DNA from: Woeseiaceae bacterium
GTDB lineage: Bacteria; Pseudomonadota; Gammaproteobacteria; Steroidobacterales; Woeseiaceae
Assembly (NCBI GenBank): GCA_013138675.1
Contig: WTCH01000216.1
Coordinates: forward strand, 1 to 12,351
Length of the DNA stretch: 12,351 bases
Direction of reading: 5' to 3'
Positions 6,828-12,351 of this stretch are shown here, one piece after another. Positions within the stretch are counted from its first letter, which is position 1; every line of letters begins with the position of its first letter. The position numbers and the translations under genes are program-made. Under the pieces are notes generated by a model. That model searched no databases. It was not told the origin of the DNA and worked only from the letters and a program-made list of their open reading frames with translations.

Positions 6828-6847
6828 AATCGCATAACGGCAGGGGC

Positions 6848-6876
6848 TTGCGGCGACCGCCACTTCGCTATATATT
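6848..6876 (+). promoter_or_regulatory. Sigma-70-like promoter for rpmE
   Basis: TTGCGG (6848-6853) and TATATT (6871-6876) are separated by exactly 17 bases, in front of a GC-rich start region typical of ribosomal-protein and rRNA promoters. The predicted start near 6883 would give a leader of about 38 bases. Confidence 0.6.
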
Positions 6877-6889
6877 ACGCGCCCTTTTC

Positions 6890-6915
6890 GCACGCTTGCG
6901 TGCTCTCGGAGAGCA
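6890..6915 (+). promoter_or_regulatory. rpmE leader hairpins overlapping the ribosome-binding site
   Basis: Two overlapping inverted repeats fill the leader: GCACGC-TT-GCGTGC (6890-6903) and TGCTCTC-G-GAGAGCA (6901-6915). The second contains the Shine-Dalgarno GGAG (6908-6911) that lies nine bases before the rpmE ATG. They share 6901-6903, so the full forms are mutually exclusive. Such a structure could let bL31 or another factor control its own translation; this is inference from sequence, helped by reports that E. coli bL31 is autogenously controlled. Confidence 0.45.
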
Positions 6916-6920
6916 AGACA

Positions 6921-7142
6921 ATGAAAGCCGACATCCATCCCAACTACGGCGATATCCAGGTAACCTGTAGTTGCGGTAACGAGTTTACGACGCGTTCGAC
7001 GCTCGGCGAAGACCTTCTCATCGAGGTTTGCTCCTCCTGTCACCCGTTTTATACCGGCAAACAGAAGATCATCGATACTGGCGGCCGCGTAGACAAGTTC
7101 CGCCGCAAGTACGGAATAAAGTCCGCCGCAAGTACGGAATGA
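6921..7142 (+). CDS. rpmE: 50S ribosomal protein bL31 (zinc-binding type)
   Basis: A 73-residue large-subunit protein that forms part of the intersubunit bridge B1b. It is the zinc-binding (C+) form, with C16, C18, C37 and C40 in VTCSCGN and VCSSCHPFYTGKQ, as in E. coli. The start MKADIHPNYG is conserved, with GGAG nine bases upstream; the frame open upstream to 6744 would be an artefact covering the promoter. The family core ends at about KFRRKYGIK; the following SAASTE is encoded by the second copy of a short tandem duplication (7099-7140) read in another frame, so the tail differs from the ancestral one. Probably transcribed on its own from the promoter at 6848-6876. Confidence 0.97.
   Translation: MKADIHPNYGDIQVTCSCGNEFTTRSTLGEDLLIEVCSSCHPFYTGKQKIIDTGGRVDKFRRKYGIKSAASTE
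7099..7140 (+). repeat. Tandem duplication within the 3' end of rpmE
   Basis: The 19-base sequence starting TCCGCCGCAAG and ending GGAAT occurs exactly at 7099-7117 and again at 7122-7140, separated by AAAG (period 23). Because 23 is not a multiple of 3, the first copy is read as FRRKYGI and the second as SAASTE. Removing one 23-base unit would restore ...KYGMS followed by TAG at 7145-7147. Confidence 0.9.
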
Positions 7143-7203
7143 GCTAGGGGTTCACCCTAATAGTCTGCGTTCGCGCGGTGCTCTAATCTGTCTGAATAGC
7201 CCC

Positions 7204-7229
7204 GGCACCACCAGTGCAGGTGGCGTTTT
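7204..7229 (+). terminator. Candidate rpmE terminator
   Basis: CCACC (7208-7212), a 6-base loop and GGTGG (7219-7223), extendable past one mismatch by a C-G and G-U pairs, are followed by CGTTTTG. The stem is modest and the T run short, so it is a weak candidate. A second small hairpin, TAGGG/CCCTA, lies at 7145-7159. Confidence 0.4.
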
Positions 7230-7237
7230 GCTATGCT
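7229..7237 (+). promoter_or_regulatory. Possible extended -10 element for gltA
   Basis: TGCTATGCT matches the TGnTATnnT pattern of an extended -10 element, 58 bases before the gltA ATG and just after the candidate rpmE terminator. No good -35 is visible, which extended -10 promoters can tolerate. Confidence 0.3.
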
Positions 7238-7295
7238 CGTACGGTTGCATTGGGCCCGGTGTCCCATGCGCAAAATCAGTAGCCAAAGGAAGACA

Positions 7296-8588
7296 ATGAC
7301 TAAGGAAGCTTTCCGCCTGACAAGCCCCAGCGGCGTTGAATCAGACTTGCCGGTTCGATCCGGCACCGTAGGGCCCGATGTCATCGATGTCGGCAAACTC
7401 TACAAAGAGCAGCGTGTATTTACCTACGATCCTGGATTCGTATCAACCGGTAGCTGCGAATCCGACATTACCTATATCGATGGCGAGGAAGGCATCCTCA
7501 TGTACCGGGGTTACCCGGTCGAGCAGCTCGCCGCGCACTCCAGCTTTATCGAAGTCTCCTACCTCTTGTTGCACGGTGAATTGCCTAACGCGGCTGAACT
7601 CGAGAAATTCAACAACACAATTAGCACCCACACAATGCTCAACGAGGGCATGCTTAACTTCTTCAAGGGTTTTCGCTATGACGCCCATCCGATGGCGATG
7701 CTGTCGGCGGTCGTGGGCTCGATGTCGGCGTACTACCACAACGAAATGGATGCGAGTAATCCGGAGCACCGCGATATTTTCGCGCACCGTATCCTCGCAA
7801 AATTGCCGACCATTGCCGCTGCCGCTTACAAGTTGAACAGTGGTCAGCCGTTCATGTATCCGCAGAACGACCTGAACTACTGCGAAAACCTTCTGCAGAT
7901 GTTGTTCTCTGTACCGGCGGAACCCTACGAGATTGATCCGATCGCTGCCGAGGCGCTGGACCTGTTATTCATTCTCCATGCAGATCATGAGCAGAACTGT
8001 TCAACGTCGACCGTACGCATGGCCGGCAGTTCAGGGGCAAATCCGTACTCGGCAATCGCAGCGGGCATCTCGGCTCTGTGGGGCCCGGCACACGGTGGCG
8101 CGAACGAAGCTGTACTGAACATGCTCGCGGAAATCGGTGACAAGAGCCAGATCAAGAAATACGTCGCCAAGGCCAAGGACAAAGACGATCCGTTCCGCCT
8201 GATGGGCTTTGGTCACCGCGTGTACAAGAACTTTGATCCGCGCGCGACGATCATTCGTGATATGTGCCACAAGGTTCTGGGGCAGCTCGGCCGCGACGAC
8301 ACGCCGATGTTCGACCTGGCACTCGAGCTCGAGGAGATGGCGCTCAAGGACGACTACTTTGTCGAGAAGAAGCTCTATCCGAACGTCGACTTCTACTCCG
8401 GCATCATCTATCGCGCGCTCGGCATCCCAACGTCCATGTTTACGGTCATGTTCGCGATTGGTCGCTCTGTAGGCTGGACTGCTCACTGGCGCGAGATGAT
8501 CGCCGATTCGACTACACGAATCGCACGGCCGCGGCAGTTGTATACGGGTCCGCCGCAGCGAGACTACGTCGCTATAGAGAAGAGGTAG
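7296..8588 (+). CDS. gltA: Citrate synthase (type II, hexameric class)
   Basis: A 430-residue enzyme that condenses oxaloacetate and acetyl-CoA to citrate, the entry step of the TCA cycle. Length matches E. coli GltA (427). The catalytic triad is visible: H266 in WGPAHGGAN, H307 in GFGHRVYKNFDPRA and D365 in LYPNVDFYSG, with spacing within one residue of E. coli (H264, H305, D362). HADHEQNCSTSTVR is the usual segment before the active site. The N-terminal domain typical of NADH-regulated gammaproteobacterial enzymes is present, so allosteric inhibition is likely by family. The ATG at 7296 has AGGA at 7287-7290, five bases upstream; the longer frame from 7233 is not conserved. The stop codon TAG is part of the GTAG end of a REP element. 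Confidence 0.98.
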   Translation: MTKEAFRLTSPSGVESDLPVRSGTVGPDVIDVGKLYKEQRVFTYDPGFVSTGSCESDITYIDGEEGILMYRGYPVEQLAAHSSFIEVSYLLLHGELPNAAELEKFNNTISTHTMLNEGMLNFFKGFRYDAHPMAMLSAVVGSMSAYYHNEMDASNPEHRDIFAHRILAKLPTIAAAAYKLNSGQPFMYPQNDLNYCENLLQMLFSVPAEPYEIDPIAAEALDLLFILHADHEQNCSTSTVRMAGSSGANPYSAIAAGISALWGPAHGGANEAVLNMLAEIGDKSQIKKYVAKAKDKDDPFRLMGFGHRVYKNFDPRATIIRDMCHKVLGQLGRDDTPMFDLALELEEMALKDDYFVEKKLYPNVDFYSGIIYRALGIPTSMFTVMFAIGRSVGWTAHWREMIADSTTRIARPRQLYTGPPQRDYVAIEKR

Positions 8589-8630
8589 GAGGGCCTTCAG
8601 GCCCGAATTCGGCCCTAAAGGGCCTCCTAC
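8585..8630. repeat. Inverted REP doublet (BIME-like)
   Basis: A near-perfect 46-base palindrome centred on GAATTC (8605-8610). Each half has a REP layout: GTAG, GA, then a hairpin. The left half has GGGCC-TTCA-GGCCC (8591-8604); the right half, on the minus strand, has GGCCC-TTTA-GGGCC (8624-8611). The GTAGGAG start and TTCA loop recall REP families of Pseudomonas and related gammaproteobacteria, which are moved by RAYT transposases. The two halves differ at three paired positions, but the differing bases preserve each local hairpin. The outer GTAGs provide the TAG stops of gltA (8586-8588) and of the opposite gene (8629-8627). It may also protect or end both transcripts. Confidence 0.8.
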
Positions 8631-9238
8631 AATAGAGCTTGCACCGATTTTCTGTCGGCGCGCTTCATAGGCTTGCCATCGATTGGCGAGATCGGTGCCT
8701 GACGGATGCCATCAACCGGAAATACGGTTGCCTCGACGCAGGCGTCCTCAAGTTCGAATTGAAATCCGGCAAACGTCTCGGGTTTAGCGCCACGGCCGCG
8801 GCTCGTCTTGAGGCGTCTTTCGTAGGAGCGGTAGCTGTAGCCCATTGCATCGAGTTGCGTCGCAACGGATTCCGGGCTGTCGGCAAACACGTGCAAATTA
8901 ATGGCAGAGTTTTCGTCAGCCGTACCGTGTAGCACCGGCCCGATCAGTCGAGGCGTGTAGGCGGATAGCAAGTCCATGGCAGAAAGCGCGGTTTCGCGCG
9001 TCAGCTGCAAAAAATCGGAGTGCGAGTCGCCGCCAAACAAAACCAGGTGATTGCTGATAGCCAGTTCGATTTCTGCATTGCCGGGTAGTGCACCACGCGT
9101 ATTCATGCCGAGGTGCTCTGCCGCTTTCATCTTGGCGACGCGATAGTCGCGAATTCCCTGTTCGACGATGATACGTGCGGCTTCCTGCGCCAGCGTTTGC
9201 CGTGCGCGGTCGCCGTTACCGTCATGTCGTCCTGCCAT
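8627..9238 (-). CDS. Conserved hypothetical protein, possible nucleotidyltransferase-like fold
   Basis: A 203-residue soluble protein with no signal peptide or membrane segment. The N-terminal part (about residues 10-45) has the helical pattern AARIIVEQGIRDYRVAKMKAAEHLG, split here as IVEQGIRDY and VAKMKAAEHLG. The middle (RLIGPVLHGTADENSAINLHVFAD) resembles the G-S/T-x-S-D-hydrophobic pattern of nucleotidyltransferase-like folds, but the expected catalytic acid pair is not clear. Similar proteins are sometimes labelled UDP-N-acetylmuramate-alanine ligase; nothing here looks like a Mur ligase and I consider that label an error. The ATG at 9238 is four bases after the mrcA stop, so translation is likely coupled; the frame to 9355 overlaps mrcA and is rejected. 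Its stop lies in the REP doublet. The function is unknown. Confidence 0.82.
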   Translation of the reverse strand: MAGRHDGNGDRARQTLAQEAARIIVEQGIRDYRVAKMKAAEHLGMNTRGALPGNAEIELAISNHLVLFGGDSHSDFLQLTRETALSAMDLLSAYTPRLIGPVLHGTADENSAINLHVFADSPESVATQLDAMGYSYRSYERRLKTSRGRGAKPETFAGFQFELEDACVEATVFPVDGIRQAPISPIDGKPMKRADRKSVQALL

Positions 9239-9242
9239 GTCG

Positions 9243-11843
9243 CTAGAACAAGGGCTCGGATTCTTCGTCTTCTTCCTCTTCGGGATCCGGGTCGACGCTG
9301 CCTGCAGCATTAAAGATGTCGGGCAGTTCTCCGACATCGACGCACTCGGGAACATGACCCTCGCGGAAGAATTCGAAAATTGTACCGCGCTGGCCCGAGC
9401 GAGCGGGGCAGCCGGTTTGCGGATCGAGGCGTACCGAAACGATACCCTCCGGCATCGCCATCTGGTTCTCCGGGACTCCCTTTAATGCCAGGCGCATGAA
9501 CTCGATCCAGATGGGCAACGCAGTACGCGATCCTTCCTCACCCGGACCGAGCGGCAGGCTGTTGTCGTAACCAACCCAAACGATTGTCGCGATATCGCTG
9601 TTAAAGCCACCGAACCAGGCATCTCGCTGATCATTGGAGGTGCCGGTCTTGCCCGACAGGTCGCGCCGCCCGAGCGCTAGCGCACGGCGCCCCGTTCCTC
9701 GACGGATTACGTCACGCATGACGTCCTGTATAAGGAATGCGTTTTGGGCGGTAATGACACGCGGTGCGGCGTTGACCTGTTCGAACAACTCGGGCGCCGT
9801 CGCTGCATCGGGCTGATACACGAGCGCGACATCTGCCATCTGTTCCAGCGGGAACGCGTCAATCGGATTGCCCTCCTCGTCGAGCTCGACGAAGAAGTCT
9901 TCATCCGGTTCTGCCGCACAGGGCTCACAAACAACTTTCGGATCGGCGCGGTACAACGCCTCACCATCCGGCCCGAATATTGCGTCCATAACATAAGGCG
10001 TGACGGCATGGCCACCGTTGGCAAACACGGCATAGCCCTGTGCCATATCCAGCGGCGACGCATTACCACCCCCGAGCGCGAGAGAGCCGTTACGAATCAA
10101 TGCGGCGTCACCGAAACCAAACTTGGCGATGTGATTGATCGCATTACCGAACCCGGTCTCGAACAGCAACAGCCGCACCGATACAAGATTCATCGATCGA
10201 TACAGCGCTTCCCGCAGGCGTGTCGGTCCGTAGAATCGGCCGCTGTAATTGATGGGTCTCCAGACCGCCTCAAGTTCCGACGAGCTGATAACAATCGGTG
10301 CATCAAGGATTACGGTTGCCAGCGTGTTGCCGAATTCAAGCGCCGCCGAGTAAATAAAGGGCTTGAATGCGGATCCGGGCTGGCGATATGCTTGCGTCGC
10401 ACGATTGTACTTGCTCGTAGCAAAATCGAGTCCGCCGATCAGGCTACTGATCGAACCATCCTGCGGATCGAGCGAGACAACCGCGCCCTGCGCCTGAGGA
10501 ACCTGCGCCAGTGCCCAGGTGCCAGCCGAGGTGGGCATGACCAGAATAAGGTCCCCGGGAGCCAGGACATCGGTCACCGCCTCGGGTGCGGGGCCGAACG
10601 TCACGAGATCGATGAACGGATTGGTCCACGACAGGCCGCTCCACGGTAGTTTTAGTTTGGAGCCGTTGCTTGTAATTGTAGTAGCGCCATTACTGACTTC
10701 GTCAATCTCTGTGACCAGGGCAACCGTCAAACCACCCGGCGCATACTGCTCGAGTGACTGCCGGATCTCGACTGGCCATTCTTCGAACGGTGTCATCAGG
10801 ATTTCCGGGCTGAGCTCGAAGTGAGCCAGTGGTCCGCGGTAACCACGACGCCGCGTAAATTCGAGCAGGCCGTTTCGAAGCGCATAGTTCGCGGCTTCCT
10901 GCAGGCGCGCATCGAGCGTCGTCACGACCTGGTAGCCGTCGGTATAGGTGGCATTGCCATACCGAGACAGCATCTCGCGCCGCACCATCTCGGCAACATA
11001 GGGTGCGTTTAGTTCGACGGCGGCGCCGTGCATTCGCGGCTCGACCGGCACTGCCGTGGCCTCGTCGTACTGTGCCTGGTCAATAAAACCGATGTCGAGC
11101 ATGCGATCCAGCACATAGCCGCGCCGCATCCCCGCGTTTGCGACACTGCGCACCGGGTTGTAACGAGAGGGCGCCGGCAGCACGCCGGCGAGGGTTGCTG
11201 CCTCGGCGATACTGATGTCCTTGAGGGGCTTGTTGAAATACACCTGCGCTGCTGCAGCAACACCATAGGCACGCTGCCCGAAGAACATCTTATTAAGGAA
11301 CAGCGCCATGATCTGTTCCTTCGTGAACTCCTTTTCTATACGTACCGCAAGCGATGCTTCTTTGAACTTGCGCTCCAGCGTCCTGTCGAGCGACAGGAAA
11401 TAGTCTCGTGCGAGCTGCTGTGTCAGCGTACTGCCACCGCTCTCGACACTACCCGTCGAAACGAACTGGTAGACGGCGCGCAGCAGTCCGCGGTAGTCGA
11501 CGCCTGGATGCACCCAAAAGCGCTTGTCTTCGGCGGCGATAAAGGCATTAACGACGTGCTCCGGCACCTCGTCATAGGTAACAAGTATGCGGCGACGTTC
11601 ACCGATCTCGTCGATCAGGAATCCATCGCGGCTGAAGATCCGCAGCGGAATCTGCAGCGGAATGTCGCGAATAGTCTCGGCAGCAGGCAGTGATGGTGCG
11701 ACGTAGTAATAGGCACCTACGACGGCCGCAAAGACGCCAATTGCCCCACTGATGGCCAGGCCGGCAGCAATAATGAGCCAGCGGAAATGCCGCTTTCGCG
11801 ATTTGTGACGACTGTTCTTGTGAGATTTTGCTTCGATTTGCAT
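9243..11843 (-). CDS. mrcA: Penicillin-binding protein 1A (bifunctional class A PBP)
   Basis: An 866-residue inner-membrane enzyme that polymerises glycan strands and cross-links peptides in the periplasm. Order: basic cytoplasmic tail (1-20), membrane anchor (about 22-48), GT51 transglycosylase with catalytic E105 in AAEDKRFWVHPGVD and GGSTLTQQLARD, then an OB-type insert (about 320-440) typical of PBP1A, and the transpeptidase with S491-x-x-K494 (PGSAFKPF), S550-M-N552 and K732-T-G-T-S. Length fits E. coli PBP1A (850). A strongly acidic tail of about 16 residues ends the protein. The Shine-Dalgarno site before the ATG at 11843 is weak. It is divergent from pilM, the conserved ponA-pilMNOPQ arrangement, and is followed four bases later by the hypothetical gene at 8627-9238. 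Confidence 0.97.
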   Translation of the reverse strand: MQIEAKSHKNSRHKSRKRHFRWLIIAAGLAISGAIGVFAAVVGAYYYVAPSLPAAETIRDIPLQIPLRIFSRDGFLIDEIGERRRILVTYDEVPEHVVNAFIAAEDKRFWVHPGVDYRGLLRAVYQFVSTGSVESGGSTLTQQLARDYFLSLDRTLERKFKEASLAVRIEKEFTKEQIMALFLNKMFFGQRAYGVAAAAQVYFNKPLKDISIAEAATLAGVLPAPSRYNPVRSVANAGMRRGYVLDRMLDIGFIDQAQYDEATAVPVEPRMHGAAVELNAPYVAEMVRREMLSRYGNATYTDGYQVVTTLDARLQEAANYALRNGLLEFTRRRGYRGPLAHFELSPEILMTPFEEWPVEIRQSLEQYAPGGLTVALVTEIDEVSNGATTITSNGSKLKLPWSGLSWTNPFIDLVTFGPAPEAVTDVLAPGDLILVMPTSAGTWALAQVPQAQGAVVSLDPQDGSISSLIGGLDFATSKYNRATQAYRQPGSAFKPFIYSAALEFGNTLATVILDAPIVISSSELEAVWRPINYSGRFYGPTRLREALYRSMNLVSVRLLLFETGFGNAINHIAKFGFGDAALIRNGSLALGGGNASPLDMAQGYAVFANGGHAVTPYVMDAIFGPDGEALYRADPKVVCEPCAAEPDEDFFVELDEEGNPIDAFPLEQMADVALVYQPDAATAPELFEQVNAAPRVITAQNAFLIQDVMRDVIRRGTGRRALALGRRDLSGKTGTSNDQRDAWFGGFNSDIATIVWVGYDNSLPLGPGEEGSRTALPIWIEFMRLALKGVPENQMAMPEGIVSVRLDPQTGCPARSGQRGTIFEFFREGHVPECVDVGELPDIFNAAGSVDPDPEEEEDEESEPLF

Positions 11844-12121
11844 AGTTGCTGGCGTTATTGAAGGCCTCTCGGGGCTCTACCGCAACTGCGGCATTGCCGG
11901 AAATCCTGATTAAAAGGTGCGCTGATGTCTGTCAGGTGCAAAAAATGTGGCATTTTGCGGGCAAATGCGCCGTGAACCCAAGTCTAAGGCGGCAGATGAT
12001 ATCAAGCGGGACGGGCCCCGCAATATGGCTGAATAAGTAGTGTCTTGCGGTCCTACCTCCGGTGTACCGACCAGTTCACGGAAACTGCCCGGCGTGCAAC
12101 TTACTATACGGATCGCGGGAT

Positions 12122-12137
12122 CGTGAACAAAGTCACG
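12122..12137. promoter_or_regulatory. CRP/Vfr-like palindrome upstream of pilM
   Basis: CGTGA-ACAAAG-TCACG has the exact GTGA-N6-TCAC core and spacing of CRP-family sites. Its centre (12129.5) is about 41-44 bases before the start expected from the -10 at 12161-12166, the place used for class II activation. It could instead be a short hairpin, because TTTTATTT follows. Confidence 0.5.
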
Positions 12138-12160
12138 TTTTATTTAACATTTTGTTGATA

Positions 12161-12166
12161 TATAGT
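12161..12166 (+). promoter_or_regulatory. -10-like element for pilM
   Basis: TATAGT, a 5/6 match, lies in an AT-rich run 66 bases before the pilM start. No good -35 is present at 16-18 bases, which fits an activator-dependent promoter using the palindrome at 12122-12137. Confidence 0.4.
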
Positions 12167-12232
12167 TAAATCGAATTGCTGAGGCCAAGACTACATTTGC
12201 TTCGCAACTTACCGACTTGAAAGGAAAAATAC

Positions 12233-12351
12233 GTGTTATTCGGCAAAAAAACTCAACCACTGTTGGGCCTCGACATAACGACGTCATCGGTCAAGCTGAT
12301 TGAGCTTTCCCAAAGCGGAAAGCGCTTTCGCGTCGAGTCCTACTCTGCGGA
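12233..12351 (+). CDS. pilM: Type IV pilus inner-membrane platform protein PilM, 5' part
   Basis: The first 39 codons and two bases of a gene cut by the right edge. It begins VLFGKKTQPLLGLDITTSSVKLIEL, given here in parts: LFGKK near the start, then LLGLDITTSSVKLIEL, the ATP-binding phosphate-1 motif of the actin-like FtsA/PilM fold. LFxKK followed by a G-L-D-I-x-x-S-S-V-K motif is characteristic of PilM, the cytoplasmic ring protein that binds the N-terminus of PilN in the type IV pilus machine. The start is GTG at 12233 with AAGGA (12221-12225) seven bases upstream. Its position divergent from mrcA/ponA is the conserved one, and pilNOPQ are expected beyond the window. Confidence 0.93.
   Translation, partial: MLFGKKTQPLLGLDITTSSVKLIELSQSGKRFRVESYSA

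Larger units (their letters stand above)
6605..6920. other. Non-coding gap with DnaA boxes and rpmE control region
   Basis: No convincing gene in these 316 bases: the plus-strand frame opening at 6744 is only an upstream extension of rpmE. From left to right it holds a DnaA-box match (6614-6622), an AT-rich stretch around 6700-6750 containing an 8-bp inverted repeat TCAAAATG/CATTTTGA (6719-6726, 6740-6747), the paired DnaA boxes (6803-6827), a sigma-70-like promoter (6848-6876) and a structured rpmE leader. A near-copy CCACAG half-site at 6796-6801 precedes the pair. Confidence 0.7.
11844..12232. other. Divergent control region between mrcA and pilM
   Basis: 389 bases without a supported gene; a 64-codon plus-strand frame at 11846-12040 lacks a ribosome site and family features. 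The pilM side (12120-12175) is AT-rich and holds a CRP-like palindrome and a -10-like element. On the mrcA side, CTGACA and TTTAAT read on the minus strand (11935-11930 and 11914-11909) are possible -35/-10 boxes, but the 15-base spacing is short. The middle, about 11940-12110, shows nothing I can identify. Confidence 0.6.

Noticed and set aside
6817..6830. GGATAACAAT, similar to part of the lac operator
   Set aside because: The bases are explained by the DnaA-box palindrome; there is no second operator half or LacI-type gene.
6744..6920. Frame extending rpmE upstream
   Set aside because: It would cover the DnaA-box palindrome, the promoter and the ribosome site; bL31 clearly starts at MKADIHP.
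8822..8843. GTAGGAGCGG, a REP-like start
   Set aside because: It is in codons for YRSYE of the hypothetical protein and no matching hairpin follows, so chance is likely.
9744..10649. 301-codon plus-strand frame antisense to mrcA
   Set aside because: It lies wholly inside the PBP1A transpeptidase and OB regions, is rich in Arg and Cys as expected for an antisense shadow, and shows no motif.
11949..11964. TGGC...GC with GG-N10-GC spacing, sigma-54-like
   Set aside because: The -12 part is GGGCA rather than TTGC and it is about 270 bases from pilM; too weak to call.
11846..12040. Small plus-strand frame between mrcA and pilM
   Set aside because: No ribosome site, no recognisable domain, and it starts right at the mrcA start codon on the other strand.

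Overview
This window reads as a piece of chromosome from a gammaproteobacterium of moderate to fairly high GC. The evidence is the YicC and RNase PH sequences, which are very close to the enterobacterial proteins; the rph-rdgB-hemW order; a hexameric-type (type II) citrate synthase; a four-cysteine bL31; and the divergent mrcA (ponA)/pilM pair usual in type IV pilus-bearing gammaproteobacteria. I cannot place it to family. There is no phage, insertion sequence, CRISPR array, tRNA or rRNA. Most of the window is housekeeping sequence, and I did not find a convincing new multi-gene system. The unusual signals are in the gaps between genes and at gene ends.

Layout. 1-1300: a minus-strand gene for a single-membrane-span protein of unknown function, cut by the window edge; a plus-strand bacteriohemerythrin; and a gap holding a nested palindrome that looks like a dispersed repeat. 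1304-3314 (minus): a tight run yicC > hypothetical membrane-anchored protein > marC-family gene. The hypothetical protein has the same layout as the one at the left edge. 3355-6604 (plus, divergent from yicC): PP2C-type phosphatase > rph > rdgB > hemW, closely spaced, with rdgB and hemW overlapping by 16 bases. 6605-6920: a 316-base gap with three perfect DnaA-box matches, two of them forming an 11-bp-arm palindrome, then a good promoter and a structured leader for rpmE. 6921-8588 (plus): rpmE (bL31), whose 3' end carries a 23-bp-period duplication that changes the C-terminus, then gltA. 8585-8630: an inverted REP doublet whose two GTAG ends supply the stop codons of both converging genes. 8627-11843 (minus): mrcA/ponA (PBP1A) followed 4 bases later by a conserved hypothetical gene. 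11844-12232: the divergent control region, with a CRP/Vfr-like palindrome upstream of a -10-like element. 12233-12351: start of pilM, cut by the right edge.

How the genes work together. The plus-strand operon at 3355-6604 joins RNA 3'-end processing (RNase PH), nucleotide pool cleaning (RdgB), haem insertion (HemW) and a protein phosphatase. YicC, an RNase-related factor, is divergent from it across a 40-base gap. PBP1A polymerises and cross-links peptidoglycan, and PilM begins the pilMNOPQ machinery that crosses the wall. Citrate synthase and bL31 are core metabolism and ribosome. The hemerythrin suggests oxygen sensing, storage or delivery.
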